From Streptomyces umbrinus (GTDB lineage: Bacteria; Actinomycetota; Actinomycetes; Streptomycetales; Streptomycetaceae): a stretch of DNA of 64,000 bases. Shown in pieces: positions 1-8,472 of the stretch. Numbering within the stretch: the first letter of the stretch is position 1; the number at the start of each line of letters is the position of its first letter. Under the pieces are notes generated by a model, which was given only the letters and a program-made list of their open reading frames with translations, was not told the origin of the DNA and did not search any database. The stretch spans positions 7,378,001-7,442,000 of the forward strand of contig NZ_JAUSZI010000002.1 in the NCBI RefSeq assembly GCF_030817415.1. The letters are read 5' to 3'. A program made the translations under genes and the position numbers.

Positions 1-250
1 AGCGGTCGACCACTCGGCGTTTGCGGTCGATCCAGGCGTCGTTGTCGGGGGTGGAGCCGGGGAGAGCGGCGTGGAAGAGCTGCTGGCCTCCCCGGCGGAT
101 GTCGATGGCGACCGGGGCGTTGCGCTCGCGGGCCAGTTCGACGAGGAGTGTGCCCAGGGCCCACGCGTCGTCGTACGTGAAGTGAGGGAGCGTCAGGCGG
201 CGCTCCTGCTCCTCCAGTTCGGCGATGGTGGGTGCGGTGGGGGTGCTCAC
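1..250 (-). CDS. UPF0303 / heme-degrading-domain protein, 3' truncated by window edge
   Basis: The reverse strand read from a GTG at 250 gives an N-terminus beginning MSTPTAPTIAELEEQERRL, then PHFTYDDAWALGTLLVELA and a segment containing RNAPVAIDIRRGGQQLF, HAALPG, TPDNDAWIDRKRRVVDR, running off position 1. This pattern (an N-terminal helix, then a 'VAIDIRRGGQ..FHAALPG' strand block, then 'DNDxWIxRKRRVV') is typical of the UPF0303 family, often annotated as heme-degrading domain protein; the biochemical role of bacterial members is poorly defined. The GTG overlaps the TGA of the upstream Gfo/Idh gene (GTGA), so the two are translationally coupled. About 83 residues are visible, roughly half the usual length. 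The family call is from recognition, not a search. Confidence 0.8.
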   Translation of the reverse strand, partial: MSTPTAPTIAELEEQERRLTLPHFTYDDAWALGTLLVELARERNAPVAIDIRRGGQQLFHAALPGSTPDNDAWIDRKRRVVDR

Positions 251-1368
251 AGGGTCACCGTCACGTTCTCGCGGGCCGAGCGGCGCGCGCCTTCCAGGAC
301 GTCCAGGGCGGCGGCGGCCTCCAGGGCTGTGACCGGGTTCTCGCCGGTGCCGCTCAGGGCGGCGGCGACGGCCGCGTAGTACGAGGGGTACGCGCCCGGA
401 ACCGTCGGGACCGGGGTGCCGCCGCCGGTCGCCGGGGACTCGCCGGAGCCGACGCGGCCCCACAGCTCCTCCGGTTCGACGCCCCACTCCTTCTCCTTGC
501 CCGCGACCGGGCGCTCGCCGTCGCGCAGGGCGGCCTCCTGGGGGTCCAGGCCGTACTTGACGTAACCGGCCTTGGAGCCCAGCGTGCGGAAGCGCGGGCC
601 GAGTTGGGCGGTCGTCGCGGAGACGTAGAGGTGGGAGCGGACGCCGTTCGTGTGCGTGATCGCGATGAACGTGTCGTCGTCGGCCTCCGCACCCGCGCGG
701 CGTACGTCCGACTCCGCGTACACCGAGGCCGCCGGGCCGAAGAGGACCAGCGCCTGGTCGACCACGTGGCTGCCGAGGTCGAACAGCAGACCTCCGACCT
801 CTGCCGGGTCGCCGGACTCGCGCCAGCCGCCCTTGGGTTCGGGGCGCCAGCGCTCGAAACGGGACTCGAAGCGGTAGACGTCACCGAGGCCGCCCTCGGT
901 GACCAGCTTCTGGAGGGTCAGGAAGTCGTTGTCCCAGCGGCGGTTCTGGAAGACGGAGAGCAGCAGCCCGCGCTCGTCGGCGAGGGCGGCGAGCTCGCGG
1001 GCGTCCGCCGCCGTGCCCGCGATCGGCTTGTCGACGACGACCGGCAGGCCCGCCTTGAGGGCGGCCGTGGCGATCGGGACGTGCGTCCTGTTCGGGGACG
1101 CGATGACGATCAGGTCCAGCTCGTGGGCGCGCGGCCACAGTTCGTCGGGGGTCGCCGCGATCCGTACGTCCGGGAACTCGTCCCTCGCCTGCTGCTGCCG
1201 GTCCGTGTTCGACGTGACGACCGTGTCGAGGGTCAGGCCCTCGGTGGCGGCGATCAGCGGGGCGTGGAAGACGGAGCCCGCGAGGCCGTAGCCGACGAGG
1301 CCTACGCGGAAGGGGCCCTCGCGGACGGGGCCTTCGCCGAGGGAGGTGCCAGTGCCTGTACCAGTCAT
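247..1368 (-). CDS. Gfo/Idh/MocA-family NAD(P)-dependent oxidoreductase
   Basis: A soluble dehydrogenase of about 373 residues. The N-terminal Rossmann fold has the dinucleotide loop VGLVGYGLAGSVFHAP near residues 20-36, followed by the family's 'IASPNRTHVPIATAALKAG' and 'VVDKPIAGT' (the EKP-like lysine motif, here DKP). The C-terminal part is the usual alpha/beta dimer and substrate domain (GGLLFDLGSHVVDQAL). Such enzymes oxidise or epimerise sugars, inositols and related polyols; the substrate cannot be read from sequence. I chose the ATG at 1368; an in-frame GTG lies at 1377, and neither has an ideally spaced ribosome site (GGAAGG abuts the ATG). It is divergent from a ROK regulator, which fits sugar control, and is coupled to the UPF0303 gene downstream. 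Confidence 0.88.
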   Translation of the reverse strand: MTGTGTGTSLGEGPVREGPFRVGLVGYGLAGSVFHAPLIAATEGLTLDTVVTSNTDRQQQARDEFPDVRIAATPDELWPRAHELDLIVIASPNRTHVPIATAALKAGLPVVVDKPIAGTAADARELAALADERGLLLSVFQNRRWDNDFLTLQKLVTEGGLGDVYRFESRFERWRPEPKGGWRESGDPAEVGGLLFDLGSHVVDQALVLFGPAASVYAESDVRRAGAEADDDTFIAITHTNGVRSHLYVSATTAQLGPRFRTLGSKAGYVKYGLDPQEAALRDGERPVAGKEKEWGVEPEELWGRVGSGESPATGGGTPVPTVPGAYPSYYAAVAAALSGTGENPVTALEAAAALDVLEGARRSARENVTVTL

Positions 1369-1380
1369 GCCTTCCACTTA

Positions 1381-1396
1381 AACAACGCTGTTGCCA
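1381..1396. promoter_or_regulatory. Candidate operator between oxidoreductase and ROK gene
   Basis: The divergent spacer holds an AT-richer inverted repeat, AACAACGCTGTTGCC, with CAAC/GTTG arms around GCT, directly upstream of the oxidoreductase start and about 90 bp before the ROK start. Its position fits autoregulation plus control of the divergent gene by the ROK protein. No binding consensus is known for this particular regulator, so this is inference from symmetry and position only. Confidence 0.35.
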
Positions 1397-1484
1397 AAGT
1401 GCAAGCGCGGGGGACAATGGGGCTGTGGACGCACGCGATACAGGCGCACGTAGGGCAGGCGCACGCGGTACAGGGAGGATCTGA

Positions 1485-2609
1485 GTGGCTGGGATCGGGG
1501 CTGGTTCCGGAGCGGCCCGGGTGGGCGGCGGGGTGAACCTGCTCGCGCTGCGCAGTCACAACGCCGCCCTGCTGCTCGATCTGCTGCGACGCGCCGGGCG
1601 TACGGGGATGAGCCGCCTCGAACTCGCGGAGCGTACGGGGCTGACGCCTCAGGCCGTCAGCAAGATCACCGCCCGGCTGCGGGAGGACGGGCTGGTGACC
1701 GAGGCCGGACGGCAGGCCTCCACGGGCGGCAAGCCGCGCACGGTGCTGCGGCTGGTGCCGGAGGCCGGGCATGCGGTGGGGCTGCATCTCGACCGGGACG
1801 AGCTGCGGGTCGTGCTCGTCGATCTCACCGGGGCGGTCGTGGGGGAGCGGTGTGCTCCGCTGGATCTGGGGGCCGGGGCGGACGCCGTGTTCGACGTGGT
1901 CGTGGCGGAGTTCGGGGAGGTGGTGGCAGAGCTGGGAAGTGCCGCGTCCACCGTTCTCGGGGTCGGTGTTGCCATGCCTGGGCCCCTCGATCACACGCAT
2001 GGCGTGCTGCACCGGGTGACCGGGTTTCCCGAGTGGGACGGGTTTCCCCTGCGTGATGCGCTGGCTCGGCGGCTCGGGGTGCCGGTCGTGCTGGACAAGG
2101 ACACGAATGCCGCTGCGCTCGGGCTGGCGGTCGGGGGTGAGGCCGGGGCCTTCGCGTATCTCCACCTCGGTACGGGGCTGGGGGCCGGTCTCGTCCTCGG
2201 TGGGGCCGTGCATCGGGGGTCCCGGACCGGGGCGGGTGAGTTCGGGCACCAGGTCATCCAGCTGGACGGGCCGCCCTGTTCCTGCGGCAACCGGGGGTGC
2301 GTCGAGGCTTTGTGCCTCGCGGCGGTGGCTCGGGGGGATGTGGATGAGGCCGCGCGTGTTCTCGGAGAGGGGGCCGCGAACCTTGTGGGGCTTCTGGACA
2401 TCGACCTTGTGTTGCTGGGTGGGCGCACGGTTGCCGCGGAGTCCGCGCGGTTCGTGCGGGGGGTCGGGGCGGTTCTTGATGCTCGGGCTCGGCGGGAGGG
2501 GGTGGGGAGTCCTGTGCCCGTACGGGTTGCCTCCGGCGGGGTGCGGGGGGTTGCTGAGGGAGCGGCTCAGTTGTTGTTGGTGCCGTTGTTCGGGCGGGCG
2601 GAGGGGTGA
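1485..2609 (+). CDS. ROK-family transcriptional regulator
   Basis: A 374-residue repressor of the NagC/XylR type. An N-terminal winged helix occupies about residues 18-75 (LLDLLRRAGRTGMSRLELAERTGLTPQAVSKITARL spans the helix-turn-helix, cited here only in part as TGLTPQAVSKITARL). The sugar-kinase-like ROK domain follows, with VVLDKDTNAAALGLA, the glycine-rich GTGLGAGLVLGGAVHRG, and the zinc-binding CSCGNRGCVEAL motif near residue 265. Start is the GTG at 1485 with GGGAGG seven bases upstream. The C-terminal half lacks a full phosphate-1 DxGGT loop, as expected for a regulator rather than a kinase. It is divergent from the Gfo/Idh gene and probably responds to a sugar or derivative handled by that enzyme. 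Confidence 0.9.
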   Translation: MAGIGAGSGAARVGGGVNLLALRSHNAALLLDLLRRAGRTGMSRLELAERTGLTPQAVSKITARLREDGLVTEAGRQASTGGKPRTVLRLVPEAGHAVGLHLDRDELRVVLVDLTGAVVGERCAPLDLGAGADAVFDVVVAEFGEVVAELGSAASTVLGVGVAMPGPLDHTHGVLHRVTGFPEWDGFPLRDALARRLGVPVVLDKDTNAAALGLAVGGEAGAFAYLHLGTGLGAGLVLGGAVHRGSRTGAGEFGHQVIQLDGPPCSCGNRGCVEALCLAAVARGDVDEAARVLGEGAANLVGLLDIDLVLLGGRTVAAESARFVRGVGAVLDARARREGVGSPVPVRVASGGVRGVAEGAAQLLLVPLFGRAEG

Positions 2610-2655
2610 GCGGCGCTTCCGCGGGTTCGGTGTCGGGTGCGGGTTCGTTGTGGCT

Positions 2656-2714
2656 GGTCGCGCAGTTCCCCGCGCCCCTGAAAGCGAAAGGATTGCGCAG
2701 TTCCCCGCGCCCCT
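2656..2714 (+). repeat. Streptomyces intergenic palindromic repeat, two direct copies
   Basis: Two copies of the core GCGCAGTTCCCCGCGCCCCT (2660-2679 and 2695-2714) lie between the ROK gene and the LAxTG gene. The same core occurs at eight further intergenic loci in this window. Confidence 0.9.
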
Positions 2715-2855
2715 GGGTGGGGTGGCCCTGGCCCAGCCGTACGGCTCAGCCCCGTCTGGCGCTGGACCGATCGGGCGCAATCCCCTCCTCGAACGGACCC
2801 CGCGTCAGCGTGCCGAGGTCGGGCGGAGGGGGTGGCGTGGCAGGGTCCCGTGTCC

Positions 2856-3722
2856 ATGCGACTGAGCAAGCCCGTTTGTCTCGCCGTCAGTGCTGCAGCC
2901 GCCCTCGCCCCTGTGCCCGCCGATGCCGCGGTGGGGGTGGATCAACGGCCGGGCCGGCCCACCTGTGCCGAGCCGGGGAACGGGGAGTTTCCCGTGCGGA
3001 CGCGGATCCATGGCGGGCCCGCCGAGTACGACGCCGGGGGCGGGTTCCGGACCTGGTACATCGATCTCACCAACACCACCGACGCGACCTGCGGGAACAT
3101 CCACCCGGTCGTCGTCCTCGTGGACGGGAAGCGGGCGCTGCGGCCGGAGCAGCCGCGGCTTGAGTTCTACGACGGGGAGCGGCCCCGGCCCGTCGACTTC
3201 GAGCGGACCGAGCAGGACGAGAACATCGGGGTTCTCGGCGCCCCCGCGAGCGCGGCCAAGGGGGCCGAAGCCGAAGAGGCTCCCTTCCCCGGATTCACCG
3301 TGGCGCCCGGCGCGACCCTCTCCGTCAAGGTGCGGCTCGCGGTCACCTCGGACGCCGTGGCCAACGACGTCGTCGCGCACGCGGCCGTCGTACAGCGGCA
3401 GAGGGACGACGGCGACTGGGTCGGGCAGTCGAACGACTACCGCTTCCGCATCCTCGGTGAGGGAGAGGGTGTGGGGGAGGGAGACAGCGAAGAGGGCGGG
3501 AAGGGCGAGGTCGGCGGTAAGGACGGTGCCGGTGCCGGCAGCACCGACGGCCGGGACAGTGCCGACGCCGCCGGGCGCGTACCGGACGGGATTCCCTTCG
3601 CGGAGGAGCTGGCCCGGACGGGGCTGCACTCGACCCGGGGGATCCTCGCCGCGACCGCGGGTGCGCTCCTGCTCCTCGGCGCGGGACTGGGCGCACTGCT
3701 CGCGGCCCGCCGCAGGCGCTGA
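2856..3722 (+). CDS. Secreted cell-wall protein with LAxTG sorting signal
   Basis: A predicted exported surface protein of 288 residues. The N-terminus MRLSKPVCLAVSAAAALAP...ADA is a short Sec signal peptide. The body (about 25-190) is a beta-rich domain with FRTWYIDLTNTTDATCGNI and carries no catalytic motif I recognise. A low-complexity acidic/glycine linker (about 200-240) precedes the sorting signal LARTG at residue 252, a hydrophobic helix and RRRR. LAxTG is the motif class E sortases of Streptomyces use. I chose the ATG at 2856 because it begins the signal peptide; in-frame GTGs exist at 2832 and 2850 with poor ribosome-site spacing. A class F sortase is encoded 1.7 kb downstream, but the motif argues for a class E enzyme encoded elsewhere. 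Confidence 0.82.
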   Translation: MRLSKPVCLAVSAAAALAPVPADAAVGVDQRPGRPTCAEPGNGEFPVRTRIHGGPAEYDAGGGFRTWYIDLTNTTDATCGNIHPVVVLVDGKRALRPEQPRLEFYDGERPRPVDFERTEQDENIGVLGAPASAAKGAEAEEAPFPGFTVAPGATLSVKVRLAVTSDAVANDVVAHAAVVQRQRDDGDWVGQSNDYRFRILGEGEGVGEGDSEEGGKGEVGGKDGAGAGSTDGRDSADAAGRVPDGIPFAEELARTGLHSTRGILAATAGALLLLGAGLGALLAARRRR

Positions 3723-3882
3723 GGGAGCCGCGGGATTCTCTGCCCGGGCCGCTGCCGCCCCCCTCCACCAAGATCGGGCGGATGGCTAGTCTGGAGGCGT
3801 CGGCACACAGCTGTGACGGCGTCCCCCCACCCGCGGCAGACCCGCACGGCTCACGCAGCACGCGTACGGCAGGAGACGGCAC

Positions 3883-4662
3883 ATGGCAGAGCGCAAGCCC
3901 ATCGAATCGTGGCTCACGGACATGGACGGGGTGCTCATCCACGAGGGCGTGCCGATCCCCGGCGCCGACGCCTTCATAAAGAAACTCAGGGAGTCCGGGA
4001 AGCCCTTCCTGGTGCTCACCAACAACTCCATCTACACGGCCCGCGACCTGCACGCCCGTCTGCGGCGGATGGGCCTGGACGTACCTGTCGAGAACATCTG
4101 GACGTCCGCCCTGGCCACCGCCCAGTTCCTGGACGACCAGCGCCCCGACGGATCCGCGTACGTCATCGGTGAGGCGGGTCTGACCACCGCGCTGCACGAC
4201 ATCGGGTACGTGCTGACCGACCACGACCCCGACTACGTGGTCCTCGGCGAGACCCGTACGTACTCCTTCGAGGCCATGACCAAGGCCGTGCGGCTGATCA
4301 ACGACGGCGCCCGTTTCATCGCCACGAACCCCGACGAGACCGGCCCGTCCGCCGAGGGCGCCCTGCCCGCCACCGGCGCCGTGGCCGCGCTGATCACCAA
4401 GGCGACCGGCAAGCAGCCGTACTTCGCGGGCAAGCCGAACCCGCTGATGATGCGTACGGGACTCAACACCATCGGGGCGCACTCCGAGACCAGCGCGATG
4501 ATCGGCGACCGCATGGACACGGACGTCCTGGCCGGCCTGGAGGCGGGCATGGAGACCTTCCTCGTCCTCACCGGTCTCACGGGTCGGGCGGAGATCGAGA
4601 AGTACCCCTATCGCCCGTCCACGGTGGTCGACTCCATCGCGGACCTCGTCGACCGCGTCTGA
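3883..4662 (+). CDS. HAD-IIA family phosphatase (NagD-like)
   Basis: A 259-residue cytosolic HAD-superfamily hydrolase. Motif I is LTDMDGVLIHEG with the nucleophile Asp13 and acid/base Asp15; motif II is LTNNS near residue 46; the motif III lysine lies in 'YFAGKPNPLMM' and motif IV is MIGDRMDTDVLAG. The type-II cap between motifs II and III places it with NagD, p-nitrophenylphosphatase and phosphoglycolate phosphatase-like enzymes that dephosphorylate small sugar phosphates or nucleotides. The exact substrate is not readable. It stands alone, with about 160 bp upstream and 129 bp downstream, and starts at ATG 3883. Confidence 0.9.
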   Translation: MAERKPIESWLTDMDGVLIHEGVPIPGADAFIKKLRESGKPFLVLTNNSIYTARDLHARLRRMGLDVPVENIWTSALATAQFLDDQRPDGSAYVIGEAGLTTALHDIGYVLTDHDPDYVVLGETRTYSFEAMTKAVRLINDGARFIATNPDETGPSAEGALPATGAVAALITKATGKQPYFAGKPNPLMMRTGLNTIGAHSETSAMIGDRMDTDVLAGLEAGMETFLVLTGLTGRAEIEKYPYRPSTVVDSIADLVDRV

Positions 4663-4770
4663 GTCGCCCGTGAGCCACCCGTACGGGAGCGCCACCCGCT
4701 TGGGCTCACCACCCGTACGGAGCAGCGGATCCCCTCTCCGGATGCGACCCCGTGCCCCGAGGAGGACGCT

Positions 4771-4782
4771 CCAGATATCTGG
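4771..4782. promoter_or_regulatory. Perfect palindrome overlapping a ribosome-binding site
   Basis: CCAGATATCTGG is a perfect 12-base palindrome whose last two bases are the first two of the GGAGG (4781-4785) that serves the gene starting at 4792. A dimeric regulator bound here would mask translation initiation or the 5' end of the transcript. It is the most symmetrical, AT-rich element in this spacer. Confidence 0.4.
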
Positions 4783-4791
4783 AGGTTCACG

Positions 4792-5427
4792 ATGGGTTCA
4801 CTGCGACTGACTCTCTGTGCCGGGGTGGTGGCTGCCGCCGCACTCGCCCCCACCGCGTACGCGGCCGACGGGGGCGTCTCCGTGACCCCGGGGTCCCCGG
4901 CTCCCGGCAGCGACATCCAGCTGCGGGCCAAGGGCTGCTCCGGGATGTCCGGCACCGCCGCGTCCGAGGCGTTCGTCGCCGACGCGCAGCTCACCGGGAC
5001 GCCCGGGGTCCTCACCGGCGAGACCCGCGTCCGCTCGACGCTCGACCCCGGTACGTACGACGTCAAGGTCACCTGCGACGGCTTCGAGGACAAGGTCAAG
5101 GGCGCCCTCACCGTCGTCGACAAGAAGCAGCGCGAGAAGCAGCAGAAGCAGGAGAAGAAGGAACAGCAACAGAAGAAGGAACAGCAGGGGCAGAAGGAGA
5201 AGCAGCCTGACGACTCGGCGGCTTCGCCCGTCGCGCCCGCGTCCCCCGTGGCGCCCGTGCACGCGGGCGGTGGTGGTACCGCGCGGCTCGCCGTCGTCGA
5301 CGCCCGCTCGGAGGGGCCCGGTACCGGGCACGCGGTGGTCGGGCTGGTCCTGGCCGGTGTCGCCGCCGTCGCCGTGGCGGTCCGCAGTTCCCGTCGGAAT
5401 CGCGGGAGTACCCGCGGTACGGACTGA
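4792..5427 (+). CDS. Secreted K/Q-rich protein with sorting-signal-like C-terminus
   Basis: A 211-residue exported protein. A Sec signal peptide occupies residues 1-24 (MGSLRLTLCAGVVAAAALAP, cleavage after AYA). Residues 25-108 form an Ig-like beta domain with two cysteines (AKGCSG, VTCDG). Residues 110-140 are almost entirely lysine, glutamine and glutamate. The C-terminus from residue 175 reads GPGTG, then a hydrophobic helix HAVVGLVLAGVAAVAVAV, then an RSSRR tail, the architecture of a cell-wall sorting signal but with a non-canonical pentapeptide. The class F sortase gene begins six bases after its stop. No homologous function is known to me; the likely role is a surface protein handled by that sortase (inference). 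Confidence 0.8.
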   Translation: MGSLRLTLCAGVVAAAALAPTAYAADGGVSVTPGSPAPGSDIQLRAKGCSGMSGTAASEAFVADAQLTGTPGVLTGETRVRSTLDPGTYDVKVTCDGFEDKVKGALTVVDKKQREKQQKQEKKEQQQKKEQQGQKEKQPDDSAASPVAPASPVAPVHAGGGGTARLAVVDARSEGPGTGHAVVGLVLAGVAAVAVAVRSSRRNRGSTRGTD

Positions 5428-5433
5428 CCGGCC

Positions 5434-6108
5434 ATGTCCGACCGGGAGGACCGGGAACACACCTCCGGCGGCGGCCGGCTGCTCATGGGCGTGGCCTGGG
5501 CGCTGCTGCTCCTCGGGCTGTGGCTGTGGGGCCGCGAGGTGACCGACGTACGCCAGGGCATATCCGCGCCGACCACGGGTGACGTGGCGGCGGTCGGGCG
5601 GCCCCTCGGCGTCGAACTGCCGCCCGCGGCCGAGCCGTTGGGGGATGCGCGGCCCCAGCGCGTGGACATCCCCGCACTGGGCGTGCAGGCACCCGTGGTG
5701 ACCCGCGGCCTCGACCCCCGCGGGGCGATCGATCCGCCGCCCTACGGACAGGCGGGGACCGTCGGCTGGTACGGGGACGGTGCGCGGCCCGGGGCGGCCG
5801 GGACCGCGCTGCTCGTCGGGCACGTGGACACCGAGACCCGGCCCGCGGTCTTCTACCACCTCAGCGAGGTACGGCCGGGCGAGACGGTCCGGGTGGTCCG
5901 CGACGACGGCAGGGTCGCCGAGTTCACCGTCGAGGACGTCCAGGTCTTCGCGCGGGACCGCTTCGACGCCGAGAAGGTGTACGGGACACGGCAGACCGGC
6001 CGCGCCGAACTGCGCCTGATCACCTGCGGCGGCACCTTCGACCGGACCAGCCGCACCTACACGGCGAACGTGGTCGTCTCCGCGTACCTCAGCGGCACGG
6101 GTGTGTGA
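5434..6108 (+). CDS. Class F sortase
   Basis: A membrane-anchored transpeptidase of 224 residues. A short charged N-terminus is followed by one membrane segment (LLMGVAWALLLLGLWLWG, about 16-33), then the extracytoplasmic sortase beta-barrel. The catalytic residues are visible: His130 in LLVGHVDTETR, Cys198 in LRLITCGG and Arg207 in FDRTSRTYT. The compact C-terminus without extra domains and the LITCGG context are typical of class F sortases, whose Streptomyces substrates are largely undefined. It forms an operon with the preceding secreted K/Q-rich protein (spacing six bases), which makes that protein the first substrate candidate. Confidence 0.92.
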   Translation: MSDREDREHTSGGGRLLMGVAWALLLLGLWLWGREVTDVRQGISAPTTGDVAAVGRPLGVELPPAAEPLGDARPQRVDIPALGVQAPVVTRGLDPRGAIDPPPYGQAGTVGWYGDGARPGAAGTALLVGHVDTETRPAVFYHLSEVRPGETVRVVRDDGRVAEFTVEDVQVFARDRFDAEKVYGTRQTGRAELRLITCGGTFDRTSRTYTANVVVSAYLSGTGV

Positions 6109-6416
6109 GCCCGACCAGCCTTGCCGGAACCCTCGTCACCGCACCTGGCCCGGTCGACGACCCGCTCCCCCCGGAGCCGCCGACCGGGCTGGTCCTCGAC
6201 CGTGGGCGCCCGGGCTGCGGGAGTAACCCGGCGGCCGGCACGGGAGGTTCAGGGACCTGTCCGCGCGTCACGAACGCGTCTCACGAATGGTCCGACAGCC
6301 GGGGGCCGGGGCCGTCTGATAAGACTCTAGTTCGGATGAGCGCTCCGGCCTAGGGTCTGATTGACGCCAAGTCCCGGACCGGTGGCGCTGCGTTATCCGT
6401 GCAGCTAGTCGTGGGT
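6109..6416. other. Intergenic spacer, sortase to ANTAR gene
   Basis: 308 bp between convergent genes. It contains a short direct repeat around TCACGAACGCGTCTCACGAA (6268-6287) and no open frame with coding-like structure. No strong hairpin with a T-run was found. Confidence 0.5.
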
Positions 6417-7206
6417 CTACGAAGGTTCGGGGCGCTCGTGGCCCAGTTCGGAGGGGTCCTCCGTGCCCGCGATCACGGCCGTCGCGACCTCGTCGATGGG
6501 CAGCCGGTGACTGCGCGCGTACCTGCGCAGCGCGATGAACGCCTCGTCCATCCCGGTCCGCCGGCGCTCGGCGAGGATGCCCTTCGCCTGCTCGATGCGT
6601 ACGCGGCTGGAGAGGGCCTCCTGCAACTGGCCCGTCAGTGTCCGGTACTGGGTGAACACGCGGTGGTTGGCGAGCCCCAGGGCGGCCGCGTCGGCCAGGG
6701 TCTGCGCGAGGAGCAGTCCGGTCTCGTCCGCCGGTGCAGGGGACGGGTGGGCCGGTGGCGGGGACGGGTCGGCCGGCTCCGGCGCGAACACGTTGAGGGC
6801 GCCGAGCGGGGTCCCGTTCCGCTGCAGCGGTACCGCGAAGGTGCTTCCGATGTCGTACCGCAGCGCCCGTTCGGTGAAGTCGGGCCAGCGGGAGGAGGCG
6901 TGGGCCGCGCGGATCGCGACCGGCGGGACTGGCTCTCCGCTGCCGTAGCTCTCCAGGCAGGGTCCGCCGTGGTGCTGGACCTCCAACAGGTCGAGCGCCA
7001 GCTCCTGTCGGCGGCTGCTCGCGCCGAACGACACCGTCTCGCCGCCCTCGATCAGCATGATGCCGGCCGCGGAGGCGTCCAGGAGGGTCACACAGCGGTC
7101 GGAGAGCCGTCGCAGGTACAGCCACCGTGTCGAAGGTCTCGGAGAGCGTGTCCGCGGCTTCCACGAGGGCGGCCCCCAGCTGGACCTCCCGACTGCTGTG
7201 GTGCAT
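6417..7206 (-). pseudogene. GAF-ANTAR regulator interrupted by a frameshift
   Basis: The protein would be a GAF sensor fused to a C-terminal ANTAR RNA-binding antiterminator domain (RVRIEQAKGILAERR, then DEAFIALRRYARSH). From the ATG at 7206 (upstream GGAAGG) the frame reads MHHSSREVQLGAALVEAADT and LSETFDTV, then loses family similarity. The family sequence continues one frame over as LYLRRLSDRCVTLLDASAAG, down to the stop at 6417. The switch lies at about 7117-7123, where one extra G (or two missing bases) breaks the frame after the GTG codon for Val. Either a sequencing error, a real pseudogene, or, least likely, recoding. A long accidental open frame upstream of the switch (to 7295) hides the problem. 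Confidence 0.75.
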
Positions 7207-7373
7207 GTCCGCGCCCTTCCCGAGTCCGGCCACCGCCCCCGCACGTCCGTCCGGCGCCTACCCGGCGGGGAGGGGGTGTAACAGCTAGTGGACAAGGGGC
7301 GGACGCGCTCGTGGGCGGACCGACACGTATGTCAGGATTGGGACTTCGGACGGTGCACCCGAGGGGGAGTTTG

Positions 7374-8414
7374 ATGTACGGGAGCAGGGGGGCTGTGTCT
7401 CTTTTCGCCACTGGAGGGGTGGCAAAGGCGTCCGTGGCGGTGGCCGGAGCTGTGCTGCTGCTGGCGGGGTGCTCATCCTCGGACGGCGACGGCGAGAAGG
7501 ACAAGTCGGGCGCCAAGGTGAGCCAGCAGCCCAAGGACAAGGACCCGTTCTGGGTCAATCCGGATGGGAACGCTGCCGAGCAGGTGGCCTCATATGTGAA
7601 GGACGGCAAGAAGGACGACGCCGAACTGATCCGCAAGATCGCCGAGCAGCCCACCGGTGAGTGGCTCACTCCGGAGAACGCCGAGCAGGAGGCGCGCGGT
7701 TTCACCGAGGCCGCCGCGAAGGCCGACCGGGACGCGCTGCTCGTCGTCTACAACATCCCGCACCGCGACTGCGGCCAGTTCTCGGGCGGCGGCGCCGCGG
7801 ACGGCAACGCGTACCGGGGCTTCATCGACCAGGTCGCCAAGGGCATCGGCGACCGCGCGACCACGGTGATCCTGGAGCCGGACGCCGTGCTGCACATGGT
7901 GGACGGCTGCACCCCGGACGAGTTCCACGAGGAGCGCTACGACCTTCTGCGGGGCGCGGTCGAGAAGTTCAAGTCCCTGAAGAACACGAAGGTCTACCTG
8001 GACGCGGGCAACGCGGGCTGGGGCAAGACCGACGACATCGCCGAGCCGCTGAAGCTGGCGGGCGTCGAGCAGGCCGACGGCTTCTCGGTCAACGTGTCCA
8101 ACTTCTACACGACGGCCGACAGCACGAAGTACGGCAAGGACCTGTCGTCGAAGGTCGGCAACAAGCCGTTCGTGGTCGACACCAGCCGCAACGGCAACGG
8201 CCCGTACACGGAAGGCGATCCGGCGGAGAACTGGTGCAACCCGCCCGGCCGCGCGCTCGGCGAGTCGCCCACGACCAAGACCGACGACGACCTCGTCGAC
8301 GCGTACGTGTGGGTCAAGCGGCCCGGCGAGTCCGACGGCACGTGCAAGGGCGGCCCGAAGGCCGGCCAGTGGTGGCCCGAGTACGCACTGAAGCTCGCGA
8401 AGGCAACCAAGTAA
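7374..8414 (+). CDS. cslZ: GH6 family glucanase lipoprotein, CslZ
   Basis: A 346-residue exported glycoside hydrolase family 6 enzyme. The signal ends in the lipobox LLLAGC with Cys33, so it is a membrane-tethered lipoprotein. GH6 landmarks are YNIPHRDCGQFSGGGA, the catalytic-acid motif ILEPDAVLHMVDGC, YLDAGNAGWG, and the C-terminal FVVDTSRNGNGP and ENWCNPPGRALG. The ATG at 7374 has GGGGGAG seven bases upstream. It converges on glxA-cslA; in S. coelicolor and S. lividans the three genes serve synthesis and trimming of a beta-glucan at hyphal tips, and the GH6 protein is called CslZ. The gene is thus likely involved in glycan release or integration during tip growth rather than bulk cellulose degradation. 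Confidence 0.9.
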   Translation: MYGSRGAVSLFATGGVAKASVAVAGAVLLLAGCSSSDGDGEKDKSGAKVSQQPKDKDPFWVNPDGNAAEQVASYVKDGKKDDAELIRKIAEQPTGEWLTPENAEQEARGFTEAAAKADRDALLVVYNIPHRDCGQFSGGGAADGNAYRGFIDQVAKGIGDRATTVILEPDAVLHMVDGCTPDEFHEERYDLLRGAVEKFKSLKNTKVYLDAGNAGWGKTDDIAEPLKLAGVEQADGFSVNVSNFYTTADSTKYGKDLSSKVGNKPFVVDTSRNGNGPYTEGDPAENWCNPPGRALGESPTTKTDDDLVDAYVWVKRPGESDGTCKGGPKAGQWWPEYALKLAKATK

Positions 8415-8472
8415 GCGACCGGGCAACAGCCCACGGGCAACGGCCGGTAGGTGACCGCGGGCGACAGCCTGT

